A stretch of DNA of 64,000 nucleotides. Source: AC-32 sp963788215 (GTDB lineage Bacteria; Actinomycetota; Thermoleophilia; Gaiellales; Gaiellaceae). The DNA is taken from assembly GCA_963788215.1 (NCBI GenBank), contig CAWBFX010000008.1, positions 230,274 to 294,273 on the forward strand, read 5' to 3'. This document shows positions 33,129-40,826 of this stretch, one piece after another. A model generated the notes under the pieces. That model was not told the DNA's origin. It worked only from the letters and a program-made list of their open reading frames with translations, and did not search any database. Every line of letters starts with the position of its first letter. The first letter of the stretch is position 1. Both the position numbers and the translations under genes were made by a program.

Positions 33129-34033
33129 GTCTCGCGACGATCCGCGAGAGCCCCGGGCTCGACGAGTACCTGGAGGGGCTCGAGGAACGGCTTTCGGCCG
33201 CGGTCGAGGCCTGCCCTGGGCTCGTCTCGACGGTCGGCGCCGAGGCGCTGGCTGCGGGCGGCAAGCGCTTGCGGCCCCTGCTCGTCTTCCTGACCGCGCC
33301 GGCAGGCTCGGAGCCGCTTGCCGGGGGCGCTGCGGTCGAGCTCGTCCACACGGCGACGCTCGTCCACGACGACCTGATCGACCGCGCCGAGTACCGGCGG
33401 GGCCGCGCCGCCGCGTGGGCCCGCCACGGGCCGGAGGCGGCGCGGGCCGCGGGCGACTATCTCTTCGCGAGGGCGTTCGCCGAGCTCGCCGCGACGGGAG
33501 ACCAGGCGGCGGTCTGCGTCCTCGCGGGCGCGACCCTCGCCCTTGCTCGGGGCGAGGCTCTGCAGCGCGCGCAGACGCACGACCCCGAGACGAGCGTCGA
33601 GAGCTACCTCGAGCGCTGCGCCTTGAAGACCGGAAAGCTGTTCGAGGCCGCATGCCTCCTCGGCAGCGGCGGCGACCGCGGGCTCGGGGAGTTCGGGCTC
33701 GCGCTCGGGATCGCGTTCCAGATCGCGGACGACATCCTGGACTGCTCCGGCGAGACCCTCGAGACCGGCAAGGTCGCCGGCACGGACTTGCGCGAGGGCA
33801 CGCCGACGCTTCCGCTGATCCTGGCCGCGCGCGAGGACGAATCGGTGCGGTCGGCGCTCGGGGGAGGCCCGCTCGACGGCGCGCTCGTCCGCGTCGCCGA
33901 GACCGGCGCGCTCGACGAGGCGAGGCTCGTCGCCCTCGACTACGCCCGCCAGGCGCGCAACTGTCTCGACGGCCACCTCCGCCGCGACGAGCTCGAGGCC
34001 CTGACCGACGCCGTCGTGGACCGCGAATCGTGA
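33125..34033 (+). CDS. Polyprenyl diphosphate synthase
   Basis: 302 residues. The two aspartate-rich motifs are present: 'TATLVHDDLIDRAEYRRG' (first, DDLID) and 'AFQIADDILDCSG' (second, DDILD). 'AAGGKRLRPLLVFL' (GKRLRP) binds isopentenyl diphosphate, and 'TDLREGTPTLPLILA' follows the second motif as usual. It elongates allylic diphosphates to the polyprenyl chain, most likely the menaquinone side chain, given its neighbours menG and mqnA. Chain length cannot be read from the sequence with confidence. The reading frame starts in an ATGA overlap with menG. Confidence 0.92.
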   Translation: MSLATIRESPGLDEYLEGLEERLSAAVEACPGLVSTVGAEALAAGGKRLRPLLVFLTAPAGSEPLAGGAAVELVHTATLVHDDLIDRAEYRRGRAAAWARHGPEAARAAGDYLFARAFAELAATGDQAAVCVLAGATLALARGEALQRAQTHDPETSVESYLERCALKTGKLFEAACLLGSGGDRGLGEFGLALGIAFQIADDILDCSGETLETGKVAGTDLREGTPTLPLILAAREDESVRSALGGGPLDGALVRVAETGALDEARLVALDYARQARNCLDGHLRRDELEALTDAVVDRES

Positions 34034-34047
34034 CCGCGGCGCGCCAG

Positions 34048-34080
34048 AACCGGGGTCAGACCCCGGGTCAGACCCCGGTT
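34048..34080. repeat. Tandem GC-rich palindrome upstream of mqnA (family 3)
   Basis: Two overlapping units of CGGGGTCAGACCCCG form a near-perfect 33-base inverted repeat around position 34064, with only the two central A positions unpaired. It occupies most of the spacer between the polyprenyl synthase stop and the GTG of mqnA at 34092. It could form a strong RNA hairpin, or be a REP-like element. Confidence 0.8.
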
Positions 34081-34091
34081 GGAGCCGCGGC

Positions 34092-34856
34092 GTGATCAGA
34101 CTCGGGCGGATCTCCTACGTGAACATGGCGCCGGTCTTCTACCGGCTCGAGGCGGAGGTCGAGGAGGTACACGGCGTCCCGACCGACCTGAACGCGCGGC
34201 TGCTCGGCGGCGAGCTCGACCTGGCGCCGATCTCGTCGATCGAGTACGCGCGCAACGCCGACCGCCTGCGGCTGCTGCCGCGGATCTGCGTCTCGTCCGA
34301 GGGAGCCGTCGACTCGATCCAGCTCGTCGCCCGCAAGCCCCTGGAGCAGGTGCGGACCGTCGCCGTCACCCCGGAAAGCGCGACCTCGGTGGTCCTCACG
34401 AAGGTGCTTTTGCCGGAGGCCGACCATGTCCCGCTCGGCGAGGAGGCCGACGCGAAGCTTTTGATCGGCGACGCCGCCCTGAAGAGTGCGTTCGAGGACC
34501 CGACCCCGCACCACGACCTCGGCCGCCTCTGGCTCGAGCGCACCGGCCTGCCGATGGTGTTCGCCGTCTGGGCCTGCCCCGAGCCGGTCTGCGCGGGTCT
34601 CGGCGAGCTCGAGCAGGCGCTCGTCGAGTCCGTTCGCACCGCGCGCGCAGAGCCCGAGCAGCTCGCCTACGAGTCGAGCGAGCGCTACGGCTATCCCGCC
34701 GGCTTCCTCGCGCGCTACTTCGAGAAGCTGCGCTACCGCTTCGGTCCGCGCGAGCGGGCGGGACTGCTCACGTTCCTGGAGCTGGCGCGAGACGTCGGCG
34801 AGCTCGACGAGGTCCCGGAACTCCGTTTCGTGGCGCGCGCCGAAGCCGCAGTCTGA
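34092..34856 (+). CDS. mqnA: Chorismate dehydratase of the futalosine pathway
   Basis: 254 residues from GTG. 'RLGRISYVNMAPVFYRLE', 'VPTDLNARLLGGELDLAPISSIEYARNAD' in blocks and 'LPMVFAVWACPEP' are the MqnA/MqnD-family (periplasmic-binding-like fold) signatures; the 'SYVNMAPVF' start points to MqnA. It converts chorismate to 3-(1-carboxyvinyloxy)benzoate, the entry to futalosine-route menaquinone. It is the last clear quinone gene of the run that starts with ubiD, and its leader contains the palindromic repeat. A TTG-started Rieske oxygenase follows two bases after the stop. MqnD, MqnE and MqnB are not identifiable in this window. Confidence 0.9.
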   Translation: MIRLGRISYVNMAPVFYRLEAEVEEVHGVPTDLNARLLGGELDLAPISSIEYARNADRLRLLPRICVSSEGAVDSIQLVARKPLEQVRTVAVTPESATSVVLTKVLLPEADHVPLGEEADAKLLIGDAALKSAFEDPTPHHDLGRLWLERTGLPMVFAVWACPEPVCAGLGELEQALVESVRTARAEPEQLAYESSERYGYPAGFLARYFEKLRYRFGPRERAGLLTFLELARDVGELDEVPELRFVARAEAAV

Positions 34857-34857
34857 G

Positions 34858-35871
34858 TTGACGCAGACCGAGTCACCGTCGGCTCGCGGGAACCACCCGG
34901 CGCTCCGTTCGTGCTGGCATCCCCTGGCGTACGCGGAAGACGTGACCGGGACGCCGGTCCCGGTCGAGCTGCTCGGCGAGCCGCTGGTCGTCTGGCGCGA
35001 CTCCGCCGGAGCCGCTCACGTGTTCTCCGACCTCTGCATCCACCGCGGGACCGCGCTTTCGCTCGGAACCGTCGATGGCGACGAGATCGTGTGCCCCTAC
35101 CACGGGTGGCGCTACGGCACGAGCGGCGCCTGCGTCGCGATCCCGCAGCTCGAGGATCCGACTCGCGTGCCCGCCAAGGCGCGCGCCGCGCGTTACGAGT
35201 GCGTCGAGCGCTTCGGGCTCGTGTGGGCGGCACTCGAGGAGCCGCGGCTGCCGTTGCCGGAGGTTCCGGAGCTCGAGGCCGACGAGTGGCGGACGGTTTC
35301 GTGCGGCCCCTACGAGTGGGCCTGCGACGCCTCGCGCCAGGTCGAGAACTTCACCGACTTCGGCCACTTCCCCTTCGTCCATCCCGGGCTGCTCGGCGAT
35401 CCGGAGCGGCCGGTGGTCCCCAACCACGAGGTACGGACGGAAGGGAGCGTCCTCCACTACGAGATCGTCCGGCCCGAGGCGCCGAACACCGACGACTTCC
35501 CCGTCTTCGCAAACGAGGACTCGCAGACGCCGGAGCGCCGCAGCCGCTACGAGCTGCACCTTCCGTACACGATCGTCCTCCGCCTCGGCTGGGGCGGCAC
35601 GGAGGGGATGCTCTACTTCTTCGCCTCCCAGCCGGTCCGCGAGGACCGGTGCAAGGGCTTCCTGCGCATCGGGCGGAACTACAACCTCGAGCAGCCGGAC
35701 GAGGTGCTCCGCGAGTTCGAAGACGTGATCTTCGACCAGGACAAGCGGGTCGTCGAGTCGCAGCGCCCGGAGCAGGTGCCGTTCGACCTCGCTGCCGAGC
35801 TGCACCTCAAGTTCGACGCGGTCGCAGTCGCCTACCGCCGGGCGATGCGCGCGGAGGGACTGGCCCTCTAG
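34858..35871 (+). CDS. Rieske non-heme iron oxygenase, alpha-subunit type
   Basis: 337 residues from TTG 34858. The Rieske cluster is 'DLCIHRGTALSLG' and 'IVCPYHGWRYGTSG' (CxH, CxxH), and the mononuclear iron site is 'ENFTDFGHFPFVHPGLLG' (the two His of the 2-His-1-carboxylate triad). 'CWHPLAYAEDVTGTPVPVEL' resembles VanA/phthalate-type one-component oxygenases. The partner reductase is not nearby. The family hydroxylates or demethylates aromatic acids; its tight position after mqnA raises the possibility of a role with a quinone precursor or the quinone itself, but that is speculation from location. The last codons overlap the convergent cupin gene. Confidence 0.85.
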   Translation: MTQTESPSARGNHPALRSCWHPLAYAEDVTGTPVPVELLGEPLVVWRDSAGAAHVFSDLCIHRGTALSLGTVDGDEIVCPYHGWRYGTSGACVAIPQLEDPTRVPAKARAARYECVERFGLVWAALEEPRLPLPEVPELEADEWRTVSCGPYEWACDASRQVENFTDFGHFPFVHPGLLGDPERPVVPNHEVRTEGSVLHYEIVRPEAPNTDDFPVFANEDSQTPERRSRYELHLPYTIVLRLGWGGTEGMLYFFASQPVREDRCKGFLRIGRNYNLEQPDEVLREFEDVIFDQDKRVVESQRPEQVPFDLAAELHLKFDAVAVAYRRAMRAEGLAL

Positions 35872-36371
35872 GCGCTGTCAGGAGCGAGCGGCGGGCCGAG
35901 GTTGACCTGGCCGTGAGCCTTGAAGATCCCTTCGAGCTCGTCGGACGACGGTCGCGGTGTGTCGCTCGGCGGCAGCGACGCCGCCGTCGCCGGGACGGAG
36001 CCGTCTCTGATCATCCGCTCGAGCCCGGCCGGGGTGCTGAGGACGAGCACGCGCGCGGTCTCGCTCTCCACGCGGAATGTGTGCGCCACCTCCATCGGCA
36101 CGACAGCGGCTCCGCCGGTTGCCAGCTCGAAGCGCTCGTCGGCTGCCTGCAGTGTGAGCCGTCCGTCCAGCACGAAGTAGCTCTCGTCCTGAGGATGCGT
36201 GTGCAGCGGCGGCGACGCGTGGCGCGGGAAGAGGAACTCGATCAGCGCGAAGCGTCCGTCGCTCGCCTCGCCCGGCACCCTGATCATCGCGAGCGTGCCC
36301 AGGAACCAGAGCCGCTCACCCTCTCCGGAACCGGACCACGTTGGCCCCGAGCGTTTTTTTGGCTCGTGCAC
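35868..36371 (-). CDS. Cupin-domain protein
   Basis: 167 residues. The cupin core is visible: 'HASPPLHTHPQDESYFVLDGRLTL' in two blocks (motif 1: H, H, E/D) and 'GGAAVVPMEVAHTFRV' (motif 2 with the last His), typical of quercetinase-like or small metal-binding cupins. The C-terminal ~50 residues are Pro/Ser-rich and end 'GIFKAHGQVNLGPPLAPD', a feature of some actinobacterial cupins. No enzymatic activity can be named. It is convergent with the Rieske oxygenase, overlapping by four bases, and diverges from the YcaQ-like gene with 68 bases in between. Confidence 0.8.
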   Translation of the reverse strand: MHEPKKRSGPTWSGSGEGERLWFLGTLAMIRVPGEASDGRFALIEFLFPRHASPPLHTHPQDESYFVLDGRLTLQAADERFELATGGAAVVPMEVAHTFRVESETARVLVLSTPAGLERMIRDGSVPATAASLPPSDTPRPSSDELEGIFKAHGQVNLGPPLAPDSA

Positions 36372-36439
36372 GCCGTCATGCTAGGGCGAAGGTCAATCGC
36401 CTGTCCTGGTCGCCATGGGGTCACGCTAGCCTCCCGCGG

Positions 36440-37558
36440 ATGCATGGGCTGACGAAGGCGCAGGCTCGCCGGATCGCCGTGCGCGCCCAGCTGCTCGATT
36501 CGCCCCGGCCTACGGACCTGCTCACCGTCGTCGAGCGCCTAACGTTGCTGCAGATCGACCCGACCGCGGCGGTCGCTCCGAGCGCAGACCTCGTCCTCTG
36601 GAGCCGGCTTGGATCCTCGTACCGGCCGGAGGAGCTCAAGCGCGCCCTCGAGCAGGACCGGACGCTGTTCGAGCTCGACGCGATGATCCGGCCGGTCGGC
36701 GACCTCGGGCTCTACCTCGCGGGCGCCGACGCGTTCCCCGACTACGAACGCTCACGCGTGTGGTTCCGCGACAACGACCGCTTCCGGCGCGACGTCCTCA
36801 GGCTCCTGAAGAAGTCGGGCCCGCTGGCCTCGCGCGAGATCCCCGACACCTGTGTCGTTCCCTGGGCCTCGTCCGGCTGGACGAACGACCGCAACGTGAC
36901 GCAGATGCTCGAGTTCCTGATGAGCCGCGGCGAGGTCGCGATCGCGGGACGGGTCGGCCGCGAGCGGCTCTGGGATCTTCCGGAGCGCGTCTATCCGGCT
37001 GTCGACGTGCCCTCGGTCGAGGAGGCCGAGCGAGGCCGTAACGAGCGGAGGCTGGCTTCGCTCGGGATCGCGCGGGCGAAGGCGCGGAAGATGCCGATGG
37101 AGCCGATCCACGTCGGGGAGGCGGGCGAACCCGCGGCCGTGGAGGGCGTGAAGGGCGAGTGGCGCGTCGACCCGGCCTACCTGGACGACGGTTTCGAAGG
37201 ACGTACCGCCCTGCTGTCGCCGTTCGACCGGCTGATCCACGACCGCGTCCGGGCCGAGGAGCTCTTCGACTTCGAGTACGCGCTCGAGATGTACAAGCCG
37301 GCCGCCAAGCGCCGCTGGGGCTACTTCGCGCTGCCGATCCTCCACGAGGACCGGCTGATCGGGAAGCTCGACGCCGCGGCCGACCGGAAGGCCGGCGTCC
37401 TGCGCGTGAACGCGATCCACGAGGACGTCAAGCACACTGGGGCGATGCGCGAAGGCGTCCAGGCCGAGCTCGAGGACCTCGCAGCCTGGCTCGGCCTCGA
37501 GCTGGAGGTCAGGCCGCGGCGAAGCCGGGCAGGTGCCGCTCGATCAGCGCGTGGCTGA
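36440..37558 (+). CDS. YcaQ/winged-helix (HTH_42) DNA-glycosylase-like protein
   Basis: 372 residues from ATG 36440. 'LTKAQARRIAVRAQLLDSP', 'LLTVVERLTLLQIDPT', 'RPEELKRALEQDRTLFE' and the late 'LLSPFDRLIHDRVRAEELFDFEYALEMYKPA' with 'RRWGYFALPILHEDRLIGKLDAAAD' are the YcaQ/AlkX-family blocks. Members unhook interstrand DNA crosslinks or protect against alkylation; the QxD-type motif expected for catalysis appears as 'LLQIDPT'. The C-terminal tail (RPRRSRAGAARSARG) overlaps a convergent small gene, so its last ~15 residues may be fortuitous. The upstream in-frame extension lies in the divergent spacer and is not supported. Confidence 0.85.
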   Translation: MHGLTKAQARRIAVRAQLLDSPRPTDLLTVVERLTLLQIDPTAAVAPSADLVLWSRLGSSYRPEELKRALEQDRTLFELDAMIRPVGDLGLYLAGADAFPDYERSRVWFRDNDRFRRDVLRLLKKSGPLASREIPDTCVVPWASSGWTNDRNVTQMLEFLMSRGEVAIAGRVGRERLWDLPERVYPAVDVPSVEEAERGRNERRLASLGIARAKARKMPMEPIHVGEAGEPAAVEGVKGEWRVDPAYLDDGFEGRTALLSPFDRLIHDRVRAEELFDFEYALEMYKPAAKRRWGYFALPILHEDRLIGKLDAAADRKAGVLRVNAIHEDVKHTGAMREGVQAELEDLAAWLGLELEVRPRRSRAGAARSARG

Positions 37559-37709
37559 GCGCCCACTGGCTCATGCCCAGCTGAGCCCGGTTCGCCTCGA
37601 GCACCTCGTCGCTCGCCCCCGCGAGGCGCAGCTCCTGCCGCTCGGCCGCGAGGGCGGCGATCCGCTCGCTCAGCGACTCGACGTGGCTGTCCGGTGCGTG
37701 CGCGTCCAT
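37509..37709 (-). CDS. Small coiled-coil hypothetical protein
   Basis: 66 residues from the ATG giving 'MDAHAPDSHVESLSERIAAL'; a longer frame start at 37793 adds a Cys-containing stretch with no obvious conservation. The protein is one long amphipathic helix with heptad-like spacing ('ESLSERIAALAAERQELRLAG') followed by 'ANRAQLGMSQWALSHALIERHLPG'. This looks like the short actinobacterial 'AERQELR' helix proteins of unknown function. It overlaps the YcaQ-like gene's end by 50 bases in the opposite direction; only one of the two overlapping ends can be under strong selection. Confidence 0.55.
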   Translation of the reverse strand: MDAHAPDSHVESLSERIAALAAERQELRLAGASDEVLEANRAQLGMSQWALSHALIERHLPGFAAA

Positions 37710-37829
37710 CCACAACAGCGTTGCGCGAACGGCCTGTAGATCGCATGTGGAAAGCGCGCGGAAAAGCCCGCAAGACGCGGGAATTCTGTCCACCGCGGTC
37801 CTGTGGACGGCTCGGCCTGTGGAAAAGCG

Positions 37830-38474
37830 CTACCCGACGAGCTCTTTGAAGCCGGGCTCCTCGCGGATCGGATCGAAGTCGGAGTCCTCGGCCGCCATCG
37901 GGCGGAACTGCTCGGACCGCTCGATCGCCTGCCGCAGGTGCTGGATCGCGTCTTCCTTGCGCCCCGCGAGGGCCTCGCAGCACGCGAGGTTGTAGAGAGG
38001 CCCGGCGTACTCGGGATGGCCCTCGACGAGCTCGCGTCCGCGGTCGGCAGCCTCGGCGTACTTGCCTTCCTGGTAGAGCCCGTGGAGCGGCATCCAGACC
38101 TCCCAGCCGGATGCCTCGTAGGCCTTGCCGGCGACGGCGCCGATTGCGACAAGCGTCGTCCCGGGCTCCTCCGCGAAGGCCGTTCGCTTGACCCCGGGCT
38201 TCGCGAACACGAACGTGCCCGCGGGAGCGTCGACGGTCTCGCCGTCGAGCTCGAACCGCGCGCGACCGCTCTGGACGACGTAGAGCTCCTCGTGCCGGTC
38301 GTGTTCCTCCGCCTCGTCGTGCTCGTTGATGATGCGGTCGCCCGCGCTCTTGCCGGTGAAGGCGTTGACGCCGAAGGCGCTGATCCCCAGCTGGTGTCGC
38401 ACCGGCCGCCAGGGAACGCGCCCGTCGCTGACCTCCTCGATCTCGTCGAGCTTCGCCACCTCGTAGTCGCTCAT
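37830..38474 (-). CDS. Cupin-TPR fusion protein
   Basis: 214 residues from the ATG preceded by a perfect AGGAGG at the right distance, which settles the start (an upstream ATG at 38612 would give an Arg-rich leader). The first ~130 residues form a cupin ('HDEAEEHDRHEELYVVQSGRARFELDG' in blocks, 'VDAPAGTFVFAKPGVKRTAF'), the rest a TPR-like helical repeat ('GLYQEGKYAEAADRGRELVEG' region, 'YNLACCEALAGRKEDAIQHLRQAIE', 'DFDPIREEPGFKELV'). The combination suggests a small-ligand sensor or enzyme linked to protein interaction. Function unknown; there is no close partner on the same strand except the membrane protein 58 bases upstream. Confidence 0.75.
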   Translation of the reverse strand: MSDYEVAKLDEIEEVSDGRVPWRPVRHQLGISAFGVNAFTGKSAGDRIINEHDEAEEHDRHEELYVVQSGRARFELDGETVDAPAGTFVFAKPGVKRTAFAEEPGTTLVAIGAVAGKAYEASGWEVWMPLHGLYQEGKYAEAADRGRELVEGHPEYAGPLYNLACCEALAGRKEDAIQHLRQAIERSEQFRPMAAEDSDFDPIREEPGFKELVG

Positions 38475-38532
38475 AAAGCCTCCTGGATTGCGGGTCAGCC
38501 CGACCCTACCGAGAGCGACTCGACGTGTGGGA

Positions 38533-39726
38533 CTACGACCCGACCGGGCGAAGCGCTTTGGCCAGTGCGAGCGCGGCTGCGAGCGAGTTGCTCGAGCTGT
38601 GACCAGCCGCACCGGTCAAGTCCGCGACAACGAGGATGCCGTTGTGGAGGAGCGCGGCCCGTTCACCCGTGAGCAGGAGCTTCCCCTGCGGTGGGAGCGG
38701 CTGGCCGGACGGGCGGTGGGCGAACTCCTGCAGCCGAACGACTCCGTAGTCGAAGCTGACGAAGGGCGCCGACTCGAGCTTCGTTCCGTTCGCAGCCTTT
38801 AGTCCCTCCGTGCCCACAGCCGCCGATCGGAGCCGATGGCCCTGGTAGCTCTGGCCGAGCCAGTAAGGGCTGCGGCCGAGGGTCTTCTTCGTCTGGTCGA
38901 CCGGCCGCGGAGCCTCGTGGAAGAAGCCGGAACCTGGGGGGTAGCTGTTTCGCGGCGCGCCACCGTCGGGGACGACGAACTTGACGCTGCGGCCCGACAG
39001 GTTCGGCAGCCGCGAGAAGAACTCCGTCATGCCGAGGAAGTTCTCCTTCCGGGCGACCGGCTCGTGGGTTCGCACGTCGAGTGCGACACGCGCGATGGCT
39101 GGAGCGCCGGACGGGCCGATCTGCTCGACCCAGATCACATGATGTCCGCGCACGACACCGCGTCCGGCGATCCGCGCGCGGCTCGTGTCGACCGGCAGGC
39201 TGAAGCCGAGCTTGGCCAGGCCGAACGGCGGCGGCTCATTGCAGAAGCGGGGCCTGCTGCCGAGCTGGCACTGCTGACCGACGCTGTCGTAGGCCACCCG
39301 GCCGGCGGTGCTCCCGACGACGCGGACAAGACCGCTCTTCGGATCCCACCACACTTCCTGCACGTCGGTCACCGGCTTCGCCTTCCCCGTAGCGAGATCG
39401 ACCAGCCGGTTGTCCGGGTCGGGCCCGCACGACGGGCGCCCCGATCTCGCGTCGCGCCGGCACGCGTGCTGCACCAGCTCCACCCGCGCATGGAAGACCG
39501 TGCCCTTCGCCTGGACGAAGTGGTACCCGGCGGGCGCTGCAGTGCTGCCGTCACCGCGCTGGGTCAGGACGATTCCCAGGGCGACGCCTGCGGCCGCGAG
39601 CACGATCACTGCCGCCGCGCCGTAGGCGAGACGCCGGCGGCGGGCGCGGCGGCGCGCCTCCTCGATCAGAGCCTCGAGCTCTTCCTGCGAGGGCTGCGGC
39701 TGTGACGGCGGGGCGATGGTTGTCAC
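38533..39726 (-). CDS. Single-pass membrane protein with extracytoplasmic domain, unknown function
   Basis: 397 residues. A cytoplasmic Pro/Gln/Glu-rich start with 'EEARRRARRRR' is followed by one membrane helix ('LAYGAAAVIVLAAAGVALGIVL'), typical of actinobacterial anti-sigma-factor-like or sensor proteins. The extracytoplasmic part has beta-strand-like segments ('VVRGHHVIWVEQIG', 'RVALDVRTHEPVARKENF', 'KLLLTGERAALLHNGILVVADL') and a few cysteines (QHACRRD, RPSCGPD, QQCQLG, RFCNEP) that may pair. No cognate sigma factor gene is visible. I do not recognise a family. It is separated from mqnC by 71 bases that include a candidate hairpin. Confidence 0.7.
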   Translation of the reverse strand: MTTIAPPSQPQPSQEELEALIEEARRRARRRRLAYGAAAVIVLAAAGVALGIVLTQRGDGSTAAPAGYHFVQAKGTVFHARVELVQHACRRDARSGRPSCGPDPDNRLVDLATGKAKPVTDVQEVWWDPKSGLVRVVGSTAGRVAYDSVGQQCQLGSRPRFCNEPPPFGLAKLGFSLPVDTSRARIAGRGVVRGHHVIWVEQIGPSGAPAIARVALDVRTHEPVARKENFLGMTEFFSRLPNLSGRSVKFVVPDGGAPRNSYPPGSGFFHEAPRPVDQTKKTLGRSPYWLGQSYQGHRLRSAAVGTEGLKAANGTKLESAPFVSFDYGVVRLQEFAHRPSGQPLPPQGKLLLTGERAALLHNGILVVADLTGAAGHSSSNSLAAALALAKALRPVGS

Positions 39727-39766
39727 GGCGAGATGGAACTACGATAACTAGCACCATAGCGCGCGT

Positions 39767-39795
39767 CAAGACGGCCGCCGAGTTACGGCGTCTTG
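39767..39795 (-). terminator. Candidate hairpin 3' of mqnC
   Basis: CAAGACG...CGTCTTG arms with an inner CCG/CGG pair and an 8-base loop, located two bases after the mqnC stop (minus strand). There is no clear U-run, so it is only a weak candidate for a terminator or 3' stabiliser. Confidence 0.3.
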
Positions 39796-39797
39796 CG

Positions 39798-40826
39798 CTA
39801 CCGCGAGCTCAGTGCAGCAGGCCGCTCGGCTCGCCGGTACTCGACCTCGTAGCCGAGGCGCCGCGGGATCCTGAGCAGGGCGTCGAGATCGAGCTCGATG
39901 CGGGCGCCCGCCTTCTGCGTGACCTCGTCCTCGATGGGGAGGTCGAAATCGTCGGCGCCGTAGTCGAGCGCGCGGAAGGCGCCCTCGTTCTGCGTCAGCA
40001 CCGACGTGCGGATGTGCTTCACGTTGTCGAGGAAGATGCGCGAGAGCGCGATCCAGCGGCGGTACTCCTCGGGCGAGATCTCACGACCGCCGAAGGCGGT
40101 CCCGTACGGCTTGTACGTCCAGCAGAGGAACGAAAACAGCCCGCCCACCTCGTCCTGGAAGTCGCGCGTGCGCTGCAGGTGCTCGAGGCGCTCGTCGAGC
40201 GTCTCGTCGAAGCCGATCACCATCGTCGCGGTCGTCTGCAGGCCGGCCTCGACGATCGCGCGCTGCGCTTCGAAGTAGTCGGTGACCGTGTACTTCCACT
40301 TGGCGTGCCGGGCGCGGAAGTCCTCGGTCAGGATCTCCGAGCCGCCGCCGGTGATCCAGTAGACGCCCGCCTCGCGCAGGCGCTCGGCGGCCTCGGCGTA
40401 GGTGAGCCGCGCGCGGTCGGCGAGGAAGACGAACTCGGCGACGGTGAGCGCGTAGAACTCGACGCGGTCGCCGTAGCGCTCTCGCACCGAGGCGAACAGG
40501 TCGCAGTAGTAGTCGAGCGGCAGGCGCGGGTTGAAGCCGCCGTTGAAGCCGACCAGGTCGCCGCCGACCTCGAGCAGCTCGTCGATCTTGGCGAAGACGT
40601 CCTCGCGCGAGAGGACGTAGCCCCCGTCCTGGTTCGGCAGCACGTAGAACGCGCAGTAGTCGCACTGGGCGACGCAGACGTTCGTGTAGTTGATGATCCG
40701 CATGACCATGTAGGTCGCGCGGTCCGGCTCGTGGTAGCGCGCGCGCACCTGGCCGGCGAGCCGCTGCAGCTCGTCGTCGTTCCCGCGCAGCCAGAGCTCA
40801 CGCGCCTCGTCGACGGAAATCCTCAC
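39798..40826 (-). CDS. mqnC: Cyclic dehypoxanthinyl futalosine synthase (radical SAM)
   Basis: 342 residues from GTG in a GTGA overlap with the upstream radical SAM gene. The 4Fe-4S motif is C51-x3-C55-x2-C58 ('CVAQCDYC'), in the context 'IINYTNVCVAQCDYCAFYV', characteristic of the MqnC/MqnE/CofG-like group; the 'CAFYVLP' continuation points to MqnC. 'VGFNGGFNPRLPLDYYCDLF', 'AGVYWITGGGSEILTEDFR' and 'TATMVIGFDETLDERLEHL' are further MqnC-like blocks. It rearranges dehypoxanthine futalosine into the cyclic form in futalosine-route menaquinone synthesis. It lies 5 kb from the other quinone genes and on the opposite strand, in an operon with the unassigned radical SAM protein. Confidence 0.88.
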   Translation of the reverse strand: MRISVDEARELWLRGNDDELQRLAGQVRARYHEPDRATYMVMRIINYTNVCVAQCDYCAFYVLPNQDGGYVLSREDVFAKIDELLEVGGDLVGFNGGFNPRLPLDYYCDLFASVRERYGDRVEFYALTVAEFVFLADRARLTYAEAAERLREAGVYWITGGGSEILTEDFRARHAKWKYTVTDYFEAQRAIVEAGLQTTATMVIGFDETLDERLEHLQRTRDFQDEVGGLFSFLCWTYKPYGTAFGGREISPEEYRRWIALSRIFLDNVKHIRTSVLTQNEGAFRALDYGADDFDLPIEDEVTQKAGARIELDLDALLRIPRRLGYEVEYRRAERPAALSSR

